Part shown: positions 22,201-32,800 of the stretch, piece by piece | Position numbering within the stretch: the first letter of the stretch is position 1 | How the letters are laid out: each line of letters begins with the position of its first letter | NCBI GenBank assembly: GCA_036897095.1 | Contig: JAYMSP010000524.1 | Location: 1 to 48,521 of the forward strand | Reading direction: 5' to 3' | DNA from: Plantago elongata | Taxonomy: Eukaryota > Streptophyta > Magnoliopsida > Lamiales > Plantaginaceae | DNA length: 48,521 bases | The notes under the pieces: generated by a model | Told to the model about the DNA's origin: nothing | The model's input: only the letters and a program-made list of their open reading frames with translations | Databases searched by the model: none | Translations under genes and position numbers: made by a program

Positions 22201-23664
22201 TAAGATAGTGTCTTCTCAATATGCCACTGTTAGCCATACACGGGCTGAGTAATATTGCTGTTTAACCGATTTATCAATGCCACAAGTGTAACCAATAAGA
22301 CGAGGCATTCTAAATTACCATTGAGGTAGTGGTTACCTTGTGTATTAATTATTAATTATCTGTCAGGTAAATCTTAAGCGTGCTCGCATACTGGTAAATT
22401 CCCATATTTTGTACCATGAAGTTCCAGGTAAGATTACGGATTTAGAATAAACACCTGCTATTGTGTTTGATTATCAAGGAATAAGCCAAGTACTTTTTTA
22501 TCAGGGGTGAATGATTGCAACAAGAAGGAAAATATATTGATATGGGAGAAATTTCTTAGACCAAAAATTACTTTTGGCCTTTCCTTGGAAGAGATGGTTA
22601 GTGGAAGCAGGCGTGGCTCCATGGTATTACTTGTTTTCTCGATGTTTAGTTCCTTAGCTGACTTTATTATAGTTTCTGATTTAACACAAGTAGCATATTA
22701 AAAATGGAATCCCGGGGAAGGGAGTGCGCATGAAAGAAGCATTACATAGAAAATTCTGAATCATTTCATGTGGAAGCTACTGTAGCAGTTTGTCCATGAC
22801 TTAAATAATTCACATTTTGTATCAATTTATGATTTGTGCTTTATTCAATTATAACTTACAATGCCATACTAGACTTCCACATATCTCGGTAGAAGTCTTA
22901 TGTGTGGATAATGCTGTTAGGAATAGAACGAAGTTGGGAAATTTTAATGCATTCGCCCAGTGTTAAATGCTGAACTTCACATTTCTCTGTTTCAAACAGG
23001 TCAAAATGCTGCTTAAACTCTATTCAGAAGAGAAGTATTTTCTTGTTGCGAACCAACGCTCAACAGAAGTCGAAATTTTAGTGTCTTTCAAGGTATGGAA
23101 TTCAACTAGCATTTACATGTTGCATATCTGGGGTACTTCTAGCAATGTTAGATGATTTATGTAGAACTCTTATGCATTATGTATTACTAGCTGTTACCAC
23201 AATTTTTCCCTGCCATGCCTATGTTCTGAAACCCGCTGGGTTGACCCAGTTTATCCTTGACCCGAAACCTCAGCAGCTTGAAAGCAAGTTTACCTTTTAT
23301 TTTACCCAGTTACATTGAGAATTTGTCTTTCATTCATTTATCAATCCGGAGAGGTAAGTGTGTCAACTTCCAAGTCTGAGTAATACAGTGCAAGCTTACT
23401 TACGATATCTGATCTGTTAAAAGGGAACGTGTGTAGGAAGGAGCGACAAGCCTATCAATGCTACGCAGTGTGTGGCAATCGTACTGGCTATATCTGAACT
23501 GGAACAAGTCAGAGGATGTATTCGAACAACTTGAGGAAAGCGTTGCTAAATTGAGTGAATGTTTTGGTGATTTCTTGGAAATGCTCAAGGAAACTGGATG
23601 GAACACTGATCAAATAGGTTTGAAGGTACCAAATGATATTTTATTCATGGAACACCATGTGTGA
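16294..23664 (+). CDS. RUS (ROOT UVB SENSITIVE, DUF647) family protein, RUS4-like, 14 exons
   Basis: Exons: 16294-16601, 16760-16905, 17002-17102, 17596-17654, 17849-17895, 17976-18054, 18137-18209, 18600-18689, 21932-21991, 22086-22199, 22367-22427, 22505-22623, 23000-23092 and 23437-23664. They total 526 codons and phases agree at every junction. DUF647 signatures include FVLPSGFPDTVSDDYL, ASAAAIRWVTKDGIGAVGRL, GGRFGNLFDNDPKQWR and RVIQNHFAISGNLGEVSAKE. RUS proteins act in early development, UV-B response and auxin-related processes. The first about 70 residues are Ser-rich, like a plastid transit peptide. Codon 64 (16483-16485) is an in-frame TAA with no in-frame ATG after it in exon 1. 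The gene is therefore nonsense-mutated, mis-sequenced, or has a different 5' structure. Introns 3 and 5 need GC donors. Intron 8 (18690-21931) contains an antisense desaturase gene. RUS4 is my best guess over RUS5. Confidence 0.85.
16483..16485 (+). other. In-frame stop codon in RUS exon 1
   Basis: TAA interrupts the frame that runs from the ATG at 16294 through the exon 1 donor at 16601. Downstream of it the frame is open and joins exon 2 exactly (AAAAG to GTATATT gives KRYIVES). An intron from GTACGC at 16443 to an acceptor before 16546 could remove it, but that donor is weak. Confidence 0.6.
19471..19745 (-). pseudogene. Ty1/Copia RNase H fragment, linked to the FAD2-like cassette
   Basis: Read on the minus strand, one frame gives SKKQDVVSLSTREAEYKEF, the conserved end of the Copia RNase H domain. 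It is preceded by degraded YDLDGQRD-type residues in place of the usual DLDxRKSTSGY. It lies about 350 bp beyond the desaturase stop, inside RUS intron 8. A diverged paralogue occupies the same relative position next to the desaturase pseudogene (35335-35580). Confidence 0.7.
20099..21223 (-). CDS. FAD2-like membrane fatty-acid desaturase, intact, nested antisense in RUS intron 8
   Basis: This single-exon gene encodes 374 aa of the FAD2 (delta-12 desaturase) superfamily, which acts on phosphatidylcholine acyl chains in the ER. Histidine boxes are HECGHH (91-96), HRKHH (127-131) and HVLHH (306-310). Other FAD2 landmarks are [38 protein letters not shown] and [20 protein letters not shown]. Hydrophobic segments flank the boxes. 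The C-terminus WFKKEL fits the aromatic ER-retrieval signal. I chose the ATG at 21223 because a TATTTAAATA box lies only about 10 nt upstream of the earlier ATG (21283). Housekeeping FAD2 usually has HVAHH. The third box and the altered DRDYSGGYAVG region suggest a divergent enzyme such as a conjugase, acetylenase or other-regiospecificity desaturase; the product is unknown. It has a close paralogue at 32770-33885. Confidence 0.92.
   Translation of the reverse strand: MARLARAKVLPHTNPPFTIGDLKKAIPPHCFKRSVLKSFSYVVGDFTILCSLYYVASNYFDLLPHPLSYFVWPLYSVCQSFVFSAIWVLAHECGHHAFSEYLWLDNIVGMILHTSLGVPYFSWRISHRKHHANTGSMEYEEVHVSKCKAKIPAFFKYIENPIGRAIKIGVLFTFGWHWYLLFNFYGRNYGRFASHYNPYSPIFTVKERPLVWISNAGILAFSYALYILTTVKGFPWLFFHYIGPFLLLKTWLAMVTFLHHTHPALPRYDSSEWDWIRGALSTVDRDYSGGYAVGMNHISHNIINTHVLHHLFSTIPHYHAVEATNAIKPILGEYYNYDSTPVLNAIWREFKECIYVEPEEGTKSKGVYWFKKEL
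21294..21303 (-). promoter_or_regulatory. TATA box of the nested FAD2-like gene, copy 1
   Basis: The palindromic TATTTAAATA lies 71 bp upstream of the chosen ATG. The same decamer occurs 73 bp upstream of copy 2. Conservation of promoter and flank suggests both copies are independently transcribed, opposite to their hosts. Confidence 0.6.
21560..21760 (-). repeat. Shared 5' flank of FAD2-like cassette, copy 1
   Basis: Phrases such as 'acttcataaaatttgctgg', 'ttttggcaaggtgct' and 'gttcatcattcattttcc' recur in the same order at 34330-34560 and 36700-36870, upstream of the other two desaturase copies. The duplicated unit therefore extends at least 500 bp upstream of the coding region. Confidence 0.75.
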
Positions 23665-23928
23665 GCTCCCAATTTCCGTAGAATGCCCAGCCCTATTATT
23701 CTGGAGGGGATGGAAGCTGGCGAGAAGTTACTTCTGTATTTCGCACCAGCTGGCATCGACTCTAGTGCCATCTCACCCGGAAGTTTTGAATTTTCACCTA
23801 ACACTATGCGCTAACTTACTGTTTAAAGTTTACGGGAACGGACCAGAGTTGTATTATCCATTCTTTTCCTATTAATATCTACACTCTAATTTTATTTGGG
23901 GCTGCCTCATTAATCATTAGGAAGTTTA

Positions 23929-24422
23929 GATCATTTTCAATGGTTTATCGGGAGTATCGTGAATAGTAGCAGTCATTGGCATGACCATTGCAGTTGAAAA
24001 TCATGTTTAATGGGTCATTCGAATGATCATGAATAGTATTATTTTTTTATTATTCTCTTTTATATAATTTTTAACATGTTTAATATGATTGGAAGTTGGA
24101 ATTAATCAAATCATATCTTTAAAACTAGTTTTAAAATTTATTTTATTAAGAATCAAATACGCGTTTAAAAGTTGTAAAATTAAAATAATCAAAATATAAT
24201 GTATCTATTTGTAGAGAATGAAAAATGATATAAATTTTATATTTTATATTTTAAAATTATAATAAAAAACTGAAAAAAGAATGTAAAGAAGTGGTCTAGC
24301 ATAAGCTGATCCTCAAGCAGTCGAAACTTGGTTGCTTGGGAGATCGGCTGGCCTAATGGCCGATCGAGGGGGCTTCGTTGGAATCCCTACGGTCCGAACA
24401 ACCACTTTTATTAGGAGTGCTC
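23929..24422. mobile_element. PIF/Harbinger-type MITE with TTA target duplication
   Basis: The left end reads gatcattttcaatggt and the right end, inverted, reads gagcactcctaataaaag. These pair as imperfect terminal inverted repeats of the common gagcatctccaatgg type. TTA flanks both sides (23926-23928 and 24423-24425), as expected for this superfamily. The interior is AT-rich apart from 24300-24410. Confidence 0.6.
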
Positions 24423-24425
24423 TTA

Positions 24426-25680
24426 ATATGTAAGTTAAATTGCTTATATAACTCTTTTTTTTTTCTCTTTTCTCTTGTACATAGTAAAACAGATAGATAC
24501 TTTTACTTAATATGATAAATTATTAAAATAGTTATGATAAAATAATCTATTTATATTAAAATAATATTATTCCTACTACAACATGATAATTTTATGTAGT
24601 GCTATGACCAAAATTTATGTAAATTTTGTTCTTTTAAAAGAAGGCAGACACACCCATACTATACAAGTAATATAGTATACATAACAAATGCTCCTGATGG
24701 CTGGGATCAAAGATGAATGTTAATATTTATCTTTATTTTATTCAATTATATATTAGTTTTCCGTCAGCTAGTTTATTGATTTGATGAGATTATTTTATAA
24801 TGAAATTATTTTTAGTTGATAATTGATATGTTAATTGATTTTATAATTATATTCAGAAAATTTATATAAATATAGGAATAAGTTAGCTAATTTATTTTTA
24901 GATATACAATTTTTAACAATTTAATTAATTGATTGAGTAAACGATTTTTAAAAATGAACTAGTTTATTAGCTACTAGATTAGATAGCTACTTATCAATTA
25001 TCAATTAACTTATTATATAATTTTGCTAAGCAGACTCATATATATTTTTTGCTAACATGAGTTTTAGGAAATGTTCACCAATTTTCTAATATCAAATTAT
25101 ATAATTTTATCCTGTTATATGAATTATACCAGTTTTACCTGAATAATATATTTAACGTATTAAGTAAATATATAAAGTTCAATTCAAATAATTTATTGAA
25201 GGAGTCGGGTCCGAACCGTGCATGAGCTCAAGGAAACTTAATGTTAACATGGCATAGGTACTGTTGCTTATTGATGTAGTGCCCAAAATCTCACTCCTCA
25301 CTTATGAGATGTCAGTTATGTGTAATATATGCATAGTTTGTATAATTTCTCAAACTATTTGAAGTATAAATGAGCTGTTTAATTTAGAATTAAAATTAAA
25401 ATAAGTTAATTCAATTAAATATTTATATATAAAAATATAAATAGAATTGAATTGTCTTAATTTCAATTCTAAATTAAACTGTCTAATAAAGACCATAATG
25501 TTTTTAGATCTATATATAATTTAAACAATATCAATCAATTATATATAATCAGTGAAATGGATTCATAAGTTTTCTGGTCTGTTTTGTTAGGGGAATTAAT
25601 TATTAATTGTATATCTTCTTTAATTATGAAGGTATTGCTGTTATAAACTATCGAGATTCTAATTAATATGTTTGTATATA
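24426..25680. other. AT-rich intergenic DNA
   Basis: Very AT-rich with no gene recognised. Confidence 0.4.
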
Positions 25681-25689
25681 TAGAGGTTT

Positions 25690-26290
25690 ATGTCAAATAA
25701 TATTGTAAATAACTTCTGTGATGGTGTTCTTGCTGTTTTTGGCTCGACATATATGAGAAGGGTCATTGAGGAAGATGTTCGTCATTTACTCGAGGTGAGC
25801 ACGACAAGAATTTTTCCCGGCATGCTTAGAAGTATTGATTTGCATGCATTAGACATGGAAGAATAGGCGTCTTGGAAGGGACACTTCTATGTGAAAATAC
25901 AAGAAAAACACTCTTGTGTTGAGAGTGGTTGCATCTCAAGATACTTTGATTTGACATTCTTTCTTTGGTGTTTCAAGGATGTCGAATGATCTCACTGTGG
26001 TTGAAAGGTCACCTGTGTTTGAAGAATTGCTAAATGGTAAAGTTCCTCCTATTAACTTCAAAGTGAATGGTCTTGAATACAACATGGGGCACTATCTAAC
26101 TGATGATATATATTTGAAGTGGGCAACATTTGTGAAATCAATCAAAGGTCCAATCAATCCAAAATAGGCTAAGTTTGATAGGCGGCAAGAGAAGGTCCGA
26201 GAAGATGTTGAACGTGCTTTCTGAGTTCTACAATCGCGTTTCAAAGTGATTAGGGATCCAACCTTGGCGTGACAATCATACTACATGATC
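25690..26290 (+). pseudogene. PIF/Harbinger transposase (DDE_Tnp_4), degraded
   Basis: Three conserved blocks occur in order but with stops and a frame shift. The first, FPGMLRSIDLHAL with the first catalytic Asp, is at about 25817. The second, NDLTVVERSPVFEELLNGKV followed by YYLTD-like HYLTDDIYLKWATF (second Asp), is at 25979-26167. The third, REDVERAF with the catalytic Glu, is at about 26197-26222. In intact PIF proteins these read SIDCMHW, NDINVLDRSPVF and KDVERAFGVLQ. The copy is non-autonomous and dead. MITE-like sequences in opposite orientation lie on either side (23929-24422 and 26850-27171). Confidence 0.75.
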
Positions 26291-26295
26291 TCTGC

Positions 26296-26598
26296 TCAAG
26301 CCTTCAAGTTGACTCGGTTCCTACCACCATCGAAGCTGGTTTTACGACGACGGCCACTCTCCACGTCCCAAGTGAAGACTCTTCCATAGTAAAAGAACCT
26401 TGTGTATAGCTTCTCGAGCTCATGCTTAATTTCTGCCAAAGAACAGTAGGCATGTTGATCCCCAAGTAAATTCTGCATCACCTGTAGGGCTACATCCTGC
26501 TTGTGAGGATAACACCACATCCCGAACTCCTTGCACCTTATTAGGTTGTGAACCAAAATGATCACATGGTCCTTTTTCATCTTCAGGCCGTACAACAA
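26296..26598 (-). pseudogene. Possible second Harbinger ORF (Myb/SANT-like) remnant
   Basis: The 100-codon frame contains EIKHELEKLYTRFFYYG followed by FTWDVES. This loosely resembles the Trp-containing region of Myb/SANT-like proteins encoded by the second gene of Harbinger elements. It directly follows the transposase remnant in opposite orientation. The resemblance is weak. Confidence 0.3.
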
Positions 26599-26849
26599 AA
26601 AGTCATTGATCGAGGTTCACCGGTTTTCACGACGAACTTGAAGACATCTTTCAGAAAGAGTGTTTGAGTTGGATCTCAAATTGAGTTGTAGAGTGTGAGG
26701 TTGATAAGAGTAATGGTGGGGGGTGTTTATAGTGAAACAAGTCCAAATTCATGTTGGAATTGAGACTTCAAATGCAGATCAAATTGAGATTCACATTGGA
26801 ATTCAATTCTTGGGGGTTCTATGCTGCAATGCCAGGTATTCAATGGGAG

Positions 26850-27171
26850 TGATGGTACATATCACTATAAAGAACAAACAACAATCTAGACAATTCATAA
26901 TTGATAGATTTTCTCCTAATCTTATCATTCTGATTTTAGCTCAATCAAATAATTATAAAATGAAATTAATCGATGCAATTAATTAATTTCAACTTCTAAA
27001 CACTTTTCGAATATGTTTAACATGTCAAAAATTATAAAAATACACTATTCATGATCATCGTATGACCTGTTTAACATGATTTTTTTCTGTAGTGGTTGTC
27101 AAAATGTTTTTAACTGACGACCACTATTATTTACTAGTTTTATGTTGATCCATTGGGAGTGAATACAATTT
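26850..27171. mobile_element. Inverted partial copy of the Harbinger-type MITE
   Basis: The reverse complement of 26980-27165 matches the left half of the MITE at 23929-24422. Shared phrases in the same order are 'ccaatgg', 'aatcatgtt-aa-gggtcat-cgaatgatcatgaatagt' (split here by mismatches) and 'ttaacatgtt-aa'. The outer end reads cattgggagtgaa. A similar end, caatgggagtgatgg, stands at about 26840-26850. The left boundary is uncertain. Confidence 0.5.
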
Positions 27172-27640
27172 ATGGTCCAAAAATCTGACACACGTCATAA
27201 ATAAGGTCATACTAAAGATTCGAATTCACAATTTTGCCACTTTGCTTCCATCGATTTCTCTTCGCAACCCTTCTCTTTTTCTTATTTTTTTATTTTTTAT
27301 TTATTTACTTTTTTTAGAAAAATATCGCAACCCTTCTCTTTTCTCACCTTTCCTTCTCCATCGAATTCCCAGCCATGTCTCCAAAAACCAATTCCTCCAC
27401 CTCCGTCACAACTCACAAGCTCATTCCCCTATGTACTATCATGAGTCTGTTAAGTCTTCATCATATACTATGTGGTTTCCATTTTTTCTTCTTTTTCCTT
27501 ATTTCCCCGTTTGACACACACAAGCCATTTAAGACTTACGAGCACTGTCCCTTATTTATTTACTTTTCCTTCATTGTTACATAAGTCTTAGACGAGCACG
27601 TGTTTTACATTTACCTTCTTTTCATGGTAACGCCACAAAA
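27172..27640. other. Pyrimidine-rich non-coding DNA
   Basis: T/C-rich tracts give spurious hydrophobic frames (27242-27584). No gene recognised. Confidence 0.4.
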
Positions 27641-28070
27641 TTTCAAGTCAGATCTATAGAGTTTAAAGGGATTAAGAACGTTACTCATATCAATAATGTA
27701 CATCTTTCTTTTCGAAAATACACTTACAAAAATTCTAGAGTTAAGCGTGCTGTTCTGGAGTAATTTTAGGACGGATGACCAACTGAAAAATCTCTCAGTT
27801 TATACACGAATAAGGATAAAGTATGTGGAAAAGGACTTGTATTGACACCGTATATCCAGATTGTTACAAGTATCTTGATAGATCCGACCAGATTTCTTTC
27901 AAAACAAAGCACATAAACATCTCGTATCTCGAAGCACCAGGTGCATTGTGTCCCAAAGAATCCTAACAACTTACGGTGCACATACCATGCAAATATGGAG
28001 TACCTTTTTGAACTTCTGCGTTCCCAAATCATCTCAAGTGATAGTACACTAATTTTTCTAGAGCGTATTA
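27641..28070 (+). mobile_element. Cassandra-like LTR with 5S-rRNA-derived block, copy C
   Basis: At 27738-27785 the sequence reads gagttaagcgtgctgttctg, then gagtaattttaggacggatg, then accaactg. This follows the 5S rRNA internal region (aagttaagcgtgcttg..., ggatgggtgacc) closely. Downstream 'gaataaggataaagtatgtgg' matches the same position in copies A and B. No primer-binding site was found, so this may be a solo or truncated LTR. Confidence 0.6.
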
Positions 28071-28445
28071 AGGAAGTTGCTTACTAATAGAATCACCTTC
28101 TTTAGTTATATGGATATTGTACTCTTAACTACTAGGATCATGAATTTATGATGAATGTATTTGTATATATAGAGGATTATATCAGATAAAATTTTACTAG
28201 CTTCTAGCTACTAACTTTCCACATATTCATATTTTCTATATATTTTAGTAAATTAAATATCTCCCTTGGAAGTGTTCGGGATGAACTATAACTTGATTAA
28301 TTCCTCTAATGTTTCTCAAGTGATTTTAATTAAATCAGGAAAGTAATCATTTTTCATTCACGTTATATTTACAAATCGATTGAAATTTATGTTTTTTCAG
28401 TTCACCATTTTAAAATAACAACTTTAAGCTAATTAAAGAGTAAAT

Positions 28446-28650
28446 TTTATAAGAGACATTTTCTATGTAGAGACGGACCATCTTATTAATAAAAATATTT
28501 ATGTTATATTAATCGAAACGTTAGAGTTTTTTTTTCATATTACAACAATACTTATTTCAACATGAGTATTTTAATTAATAATATGAGTGGTTTTATTAGT
28601 AACATGGTCCATCTTTACATAAAGATCGTCTTCCATGAACTTTTATAAAT
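28446..28650. mobile_element. MITE with about 45-bp terminal inverted repeats
   Basis: The left end (ataagagacattttctatgt, then agagacggaccat, then ttattaataaaa) pairs with the inverted right end (aagttcatggaagacgatct, then aaagatggaccat, then gttactaataaaa). The middle is AT-rich. A related agacggtct-type end stands alone near 28820-28850. Confidence 0.55.
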
Positions 28651-29811
28651 TAAATTATATAAAAAACATCTTACACATTCATTGTTACACACCTATATAG
28701 AATAGTCAAAACCCCTAAAAAATTCTAACTTTACATCAATCAAATCTATTTACTAACTCAACTAAAATTATGACAAAAGCTAATAAATCTGTTTAATTAG
28801 CTTGTACTACTAGTTTGAGTAAGTCTCCTGAGAGACGGTCTTGTAGAAAAACAAATGAGACAAATAACATTATAGTTATATTTAAAAAGTAACATTAGAT
28901 AAAATTCATATAAAATATCAACTTTTAAATATTACTGATATCATTTAAAATATAGTATAAGGTATATGTTTACAAACATCAAGTTATCTGTACTCCCTTA
29001 CTAGTAGTCTATTATACGCCTCTTATGTACTATCTAGTTTATTATCCTTTGCACCAAGTTTCTAATCATCTATTGGCATGGTGCTTATTTTAATTCATCC
29101 ATCTTTGTATATACTTAAGGCCAGGGATTTCTGTAACTATTTTCAACGCTATAATATGTGGTGATGGATTGGAAAACAAATAAAATCGTGAGTGAAGTGC
29201 AATTTACATTTCATATTATTGGTCTAATTTTCAGACTAAATACTATATTACATATTTCACACGCCTACTAAAATAAATTATTTAAAATATTATTAATAAA
29301 AATCAATAATAACATGTACGTTATTAACTACATAAATATTTTAACTAATAATATGTATATATATTTTAATTAACTACACAGATATGTCTAAAGATAAGTT
29401 ATCGAAATATTATATGTAAAAACGTATTTTATATGTAAATATTATTTTTAGTTAAAAAGAATAAACTAAAGTAATAGTTTATTAATATTAGCTATTGGAG
29501 TATATTAGAATATCTACACCTCCTATTTTTACTTCCAATTATGTATTCAATTATTTACTTACAACTACATCTCAATAAATAAGAATTCATAGTGAAATTG
29601 TGTTTGGACCAGTGAATGTTGTGTTTGGAACGATGAAATTAGACTAACAATCCGATTTATATTTTAAAACTTTTTAAAATTGTCAGTGTAATTTACAACG
29701 GTCAAGATTGTAGTCGTTTGTAGACCCATGACTCGGATCATATCCTCCTCTTCACAAGATTAGACCAGAGTCCTTGAGAAATTAAAGCCAAAACATATTC
29801 ATCCAACTGCC
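28651..29811. other. AT-rich upstream region of the cis-prenyltransferase
   Basis: No gene or convincing TATA box was picked out. The last 250 bp become less AT-rich towards the start codon. Confidence 0.35.
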
Positions 29812-32800
29812 ATGGCACTTCATCTCCAAGTCCAAACCCCTTGGACTAGTTTCAAATCCAAAACCCTGACGCGTTTCCATCAAACTCCACGCGCCAAGAC
29901 GACACCGGAAGGAGAGTCGCTTCACTTCCCCTCTTCGCTCCGACGAGATTTGATGCCCAACCACGTGGCGGTGATTATGGACGGAAACCGGAGGTGGGCC
30001 CACAAGAATGGCTTACCGGGCGGGTCGGGCTACCAGGCGGGTGTCCGCTCATTTAGGAAGATCGTCGAGCTCTGCTGTCGGTGGGAAATTCCGGTTCTTA
30101 CTGTTTTCGCCTTCTCTTCTGATAATTGGTTGAGGCCCAAAGTAAGGCCATGCTATCTTCGTTTTCGTTTAGTTATATTTTATATTACAATTCAGTTCAG
30201 ATAGTTCAGTTCAGATAATTGCAGTCATGGCTCACATTTCATTTCTTCCCCATTATATTATACCCGGTTTAGAAATTGAATTCGGGGCGACTCAAAATAT
30301 ATTGCGGGAAGTTGAGTTCGGTACTGAGGAGGGAGTATTACTTGTTCAGTGTTTTAATTGTTTTCTAATTTTGTTGCTGATTTTGTTTGTTTCAGGTGGA
30401 GACTGATATATTGATGGCCTTGTTTGAGAGTGTGCTCAAAGATGAAATCCGACGCTCCATCAGGTGTGCTTTGAAACTCTTTCTTTATCTTCTCTAAAAC
30501 TACTTATAAATGATAAAATCGAATCAGCTCAGACTTGGCATCACAAATTCACAATCTTATTTTCGTCAAGTAATCTTCTGTATGTGCTTTATAAGTTACT
30601 TGATAAGCTCTTACTAAGTTGATTATGCTCTTGGTTGTTCCACTTCATGATGTTAAGTGATGTGTGTGCTCCCCTTTACGCCTTAGTTTGTAGGTTGCTC
30701 GAAATTTGATGTTTCCAGTTGCTTGCTTTTGCTGCTATATACTACATCTTTATTTCAATGACATAAGTTCTTGACTTTCTAGAACAGCATATTGAACCTT
30801 TTAGGAATGAGACTGCCTTTAATAATTATACTAGCTTATTTGTATCAATTCACTTTAGTGTATTATCTCTTTAGTTTTTGGTATTTTAATACATTGAAAG
30901 GTAGCACAGGGCAAATAAGTGTCCTGGCTTTGTTACTGCTTGTTGCTTTGGAAATATAGCACGGTGTAGTGAATAGTTTAGTAACTGGTGAGCAGAAATG
31001 TGCCTGAACCTAGATGGGTCTGGAGGAGTATTGGTGCCTAAAAGAGCAATACATGGATGAATTTATATGGTTAATACTCCCTCCGTCCCTTTACAAGGTA
31101 TACCATTTGGTTATGTGTGATATTTAAGGAGTATGAAATAAAACAGTAAGTAGATGGCAAAAAAAACTTCGGAAATGGCAAAAAGTAAACCTTTAAAAAG
31201 AACGGAGGAGTATATTTTAGGGCAGTTTATATCTTACACCCTTTTTAGATGGTCACTGAATGTTTAGACCTCTAATATTTAAGATAGTAGGTTTAAAGGG
31301 CAAAAAATAACTTGCAAAATACAACTATTTACAATAAAAGGACAAAAGTCAAACTCATCATTAACATAATATTTTTACCCTTTTATTTTCATGTTATTAT
31401 ATGTTTTATATTAATTTATTACACATTTCACTCAAAAATTCATGCAAATTCTAATACCAACCCTAAAACTTGCAGATTATAATAAACAACCCCCAAAACT
31501 TTATTTTTCTTTCTTTAATTTAAACCATTCTTCTTAATTCATTAATTAAAAAATAAATAAAACATTAAAAAATTGAAAAGTACATGGAGCTTCTTCGATG
31601 GAAGCTCCAATTCGGAGGTTCCTAGAAGTATTGTTATGGAGTTTTAATGGAACCTCCCTTTCACGATAAGGTAGTACAATTTTTTAAAATAGTTTTAACG
31701 TTATATCTGTTGTAGAGCTCATAGATATTTCCTAGACAGACTTGATGGTCTATGGAGCTTGCTGAAGACTTACGTTATTATTCTAATTCCTTATTGCGTG
31801 TTGCTTTCTTCAAATCCTAACTTGACATTTCTCTATCAAAGAAGTTTTAATAAGCTATTTCCATTGACTTACTAAACACTAGATCAGTGTTGTCAATCTC
31901 CGATTGCATCCCGACCAAAAAATCTGGGATAACAGGTCACGCTACTGGTTATTGAAGTTATATATATGACAGAAAATACTTTATAACATAAACATATAAG
32001 ATTAGAAATAAATAAATTAACCCGCATCAAGTCGGGTAACTAAAGGAAAATGGCCTGAACTGGAAATTTGCTATGTATTTGATTTAATTGGTGTAAATGA
32101 CATCCAGACCCGGATTTCTGACATCTGGGCCGCGATCGTGCTTGGGATTGACTGGGTTGGCCGGTATGCTATGTCTCCCTTGGATGGGCATTGACAACAC
32201 TGCACTAAACTTTGGATTGAAATATGGAATAGTATCCTTTTGAATTTCTATTGAGAGACAAGATTCAGGGTTTTGCAGATGTATACCCCCAATCTAGTCC
32301 TATAACTAGCATGATTTACAAACACCAAGACATACAATTAACACACTGTTGACTGGGTGAAAACCGTTGATAAGCTACTCAGTCATTAAGTCTAACTCAG
32401 TTTATGCAAGACAAACCAGTCCAAAAGGATTAATCCCATTACCTTTGTTTTTTAAAACCAACAGGCAAGATGCACTTTATATGGAGACTTAGTGGACTTA
32501 GTCTAATTTTGGCCATACCATTTCACTAGAGAATATCAGGCATTGAATAAGATAAATCATTACCAAGTGCTACATGAGACAAACCAGAGTGTACATAAAT
32601 CCATTAACATGAAGCAAGTAATTCATAACATTTTACATTTTTTTGTCCATCATGAAGTACAGTATCAAAATGAAGAAAAATAACTACTGTAGTAATTAAG
32701 CTTCACAAATAAGCAACAAAGGAAGTTGGTCAAAACTGAAACGACGATTTTATTCATCCAATGCCAAATCTAAAGCTCTTTGTTGAACCAATAGACACCT

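Noticed and set aside
27242-27584. Hydrophobic 90- and 69-codon frames as membrane proteins
   Set aside because: They are translations of a pyrimidine-rich tract (Phe/Leu/Ser) without a recognisable gene structure.
27738-27785. A functional 5S rRNA gene
   Set aside because: Only the internal part resembles 5S and it lies in a Cassandra-type LTR context; full 120-nt 5S sequence and a terminator are missing.
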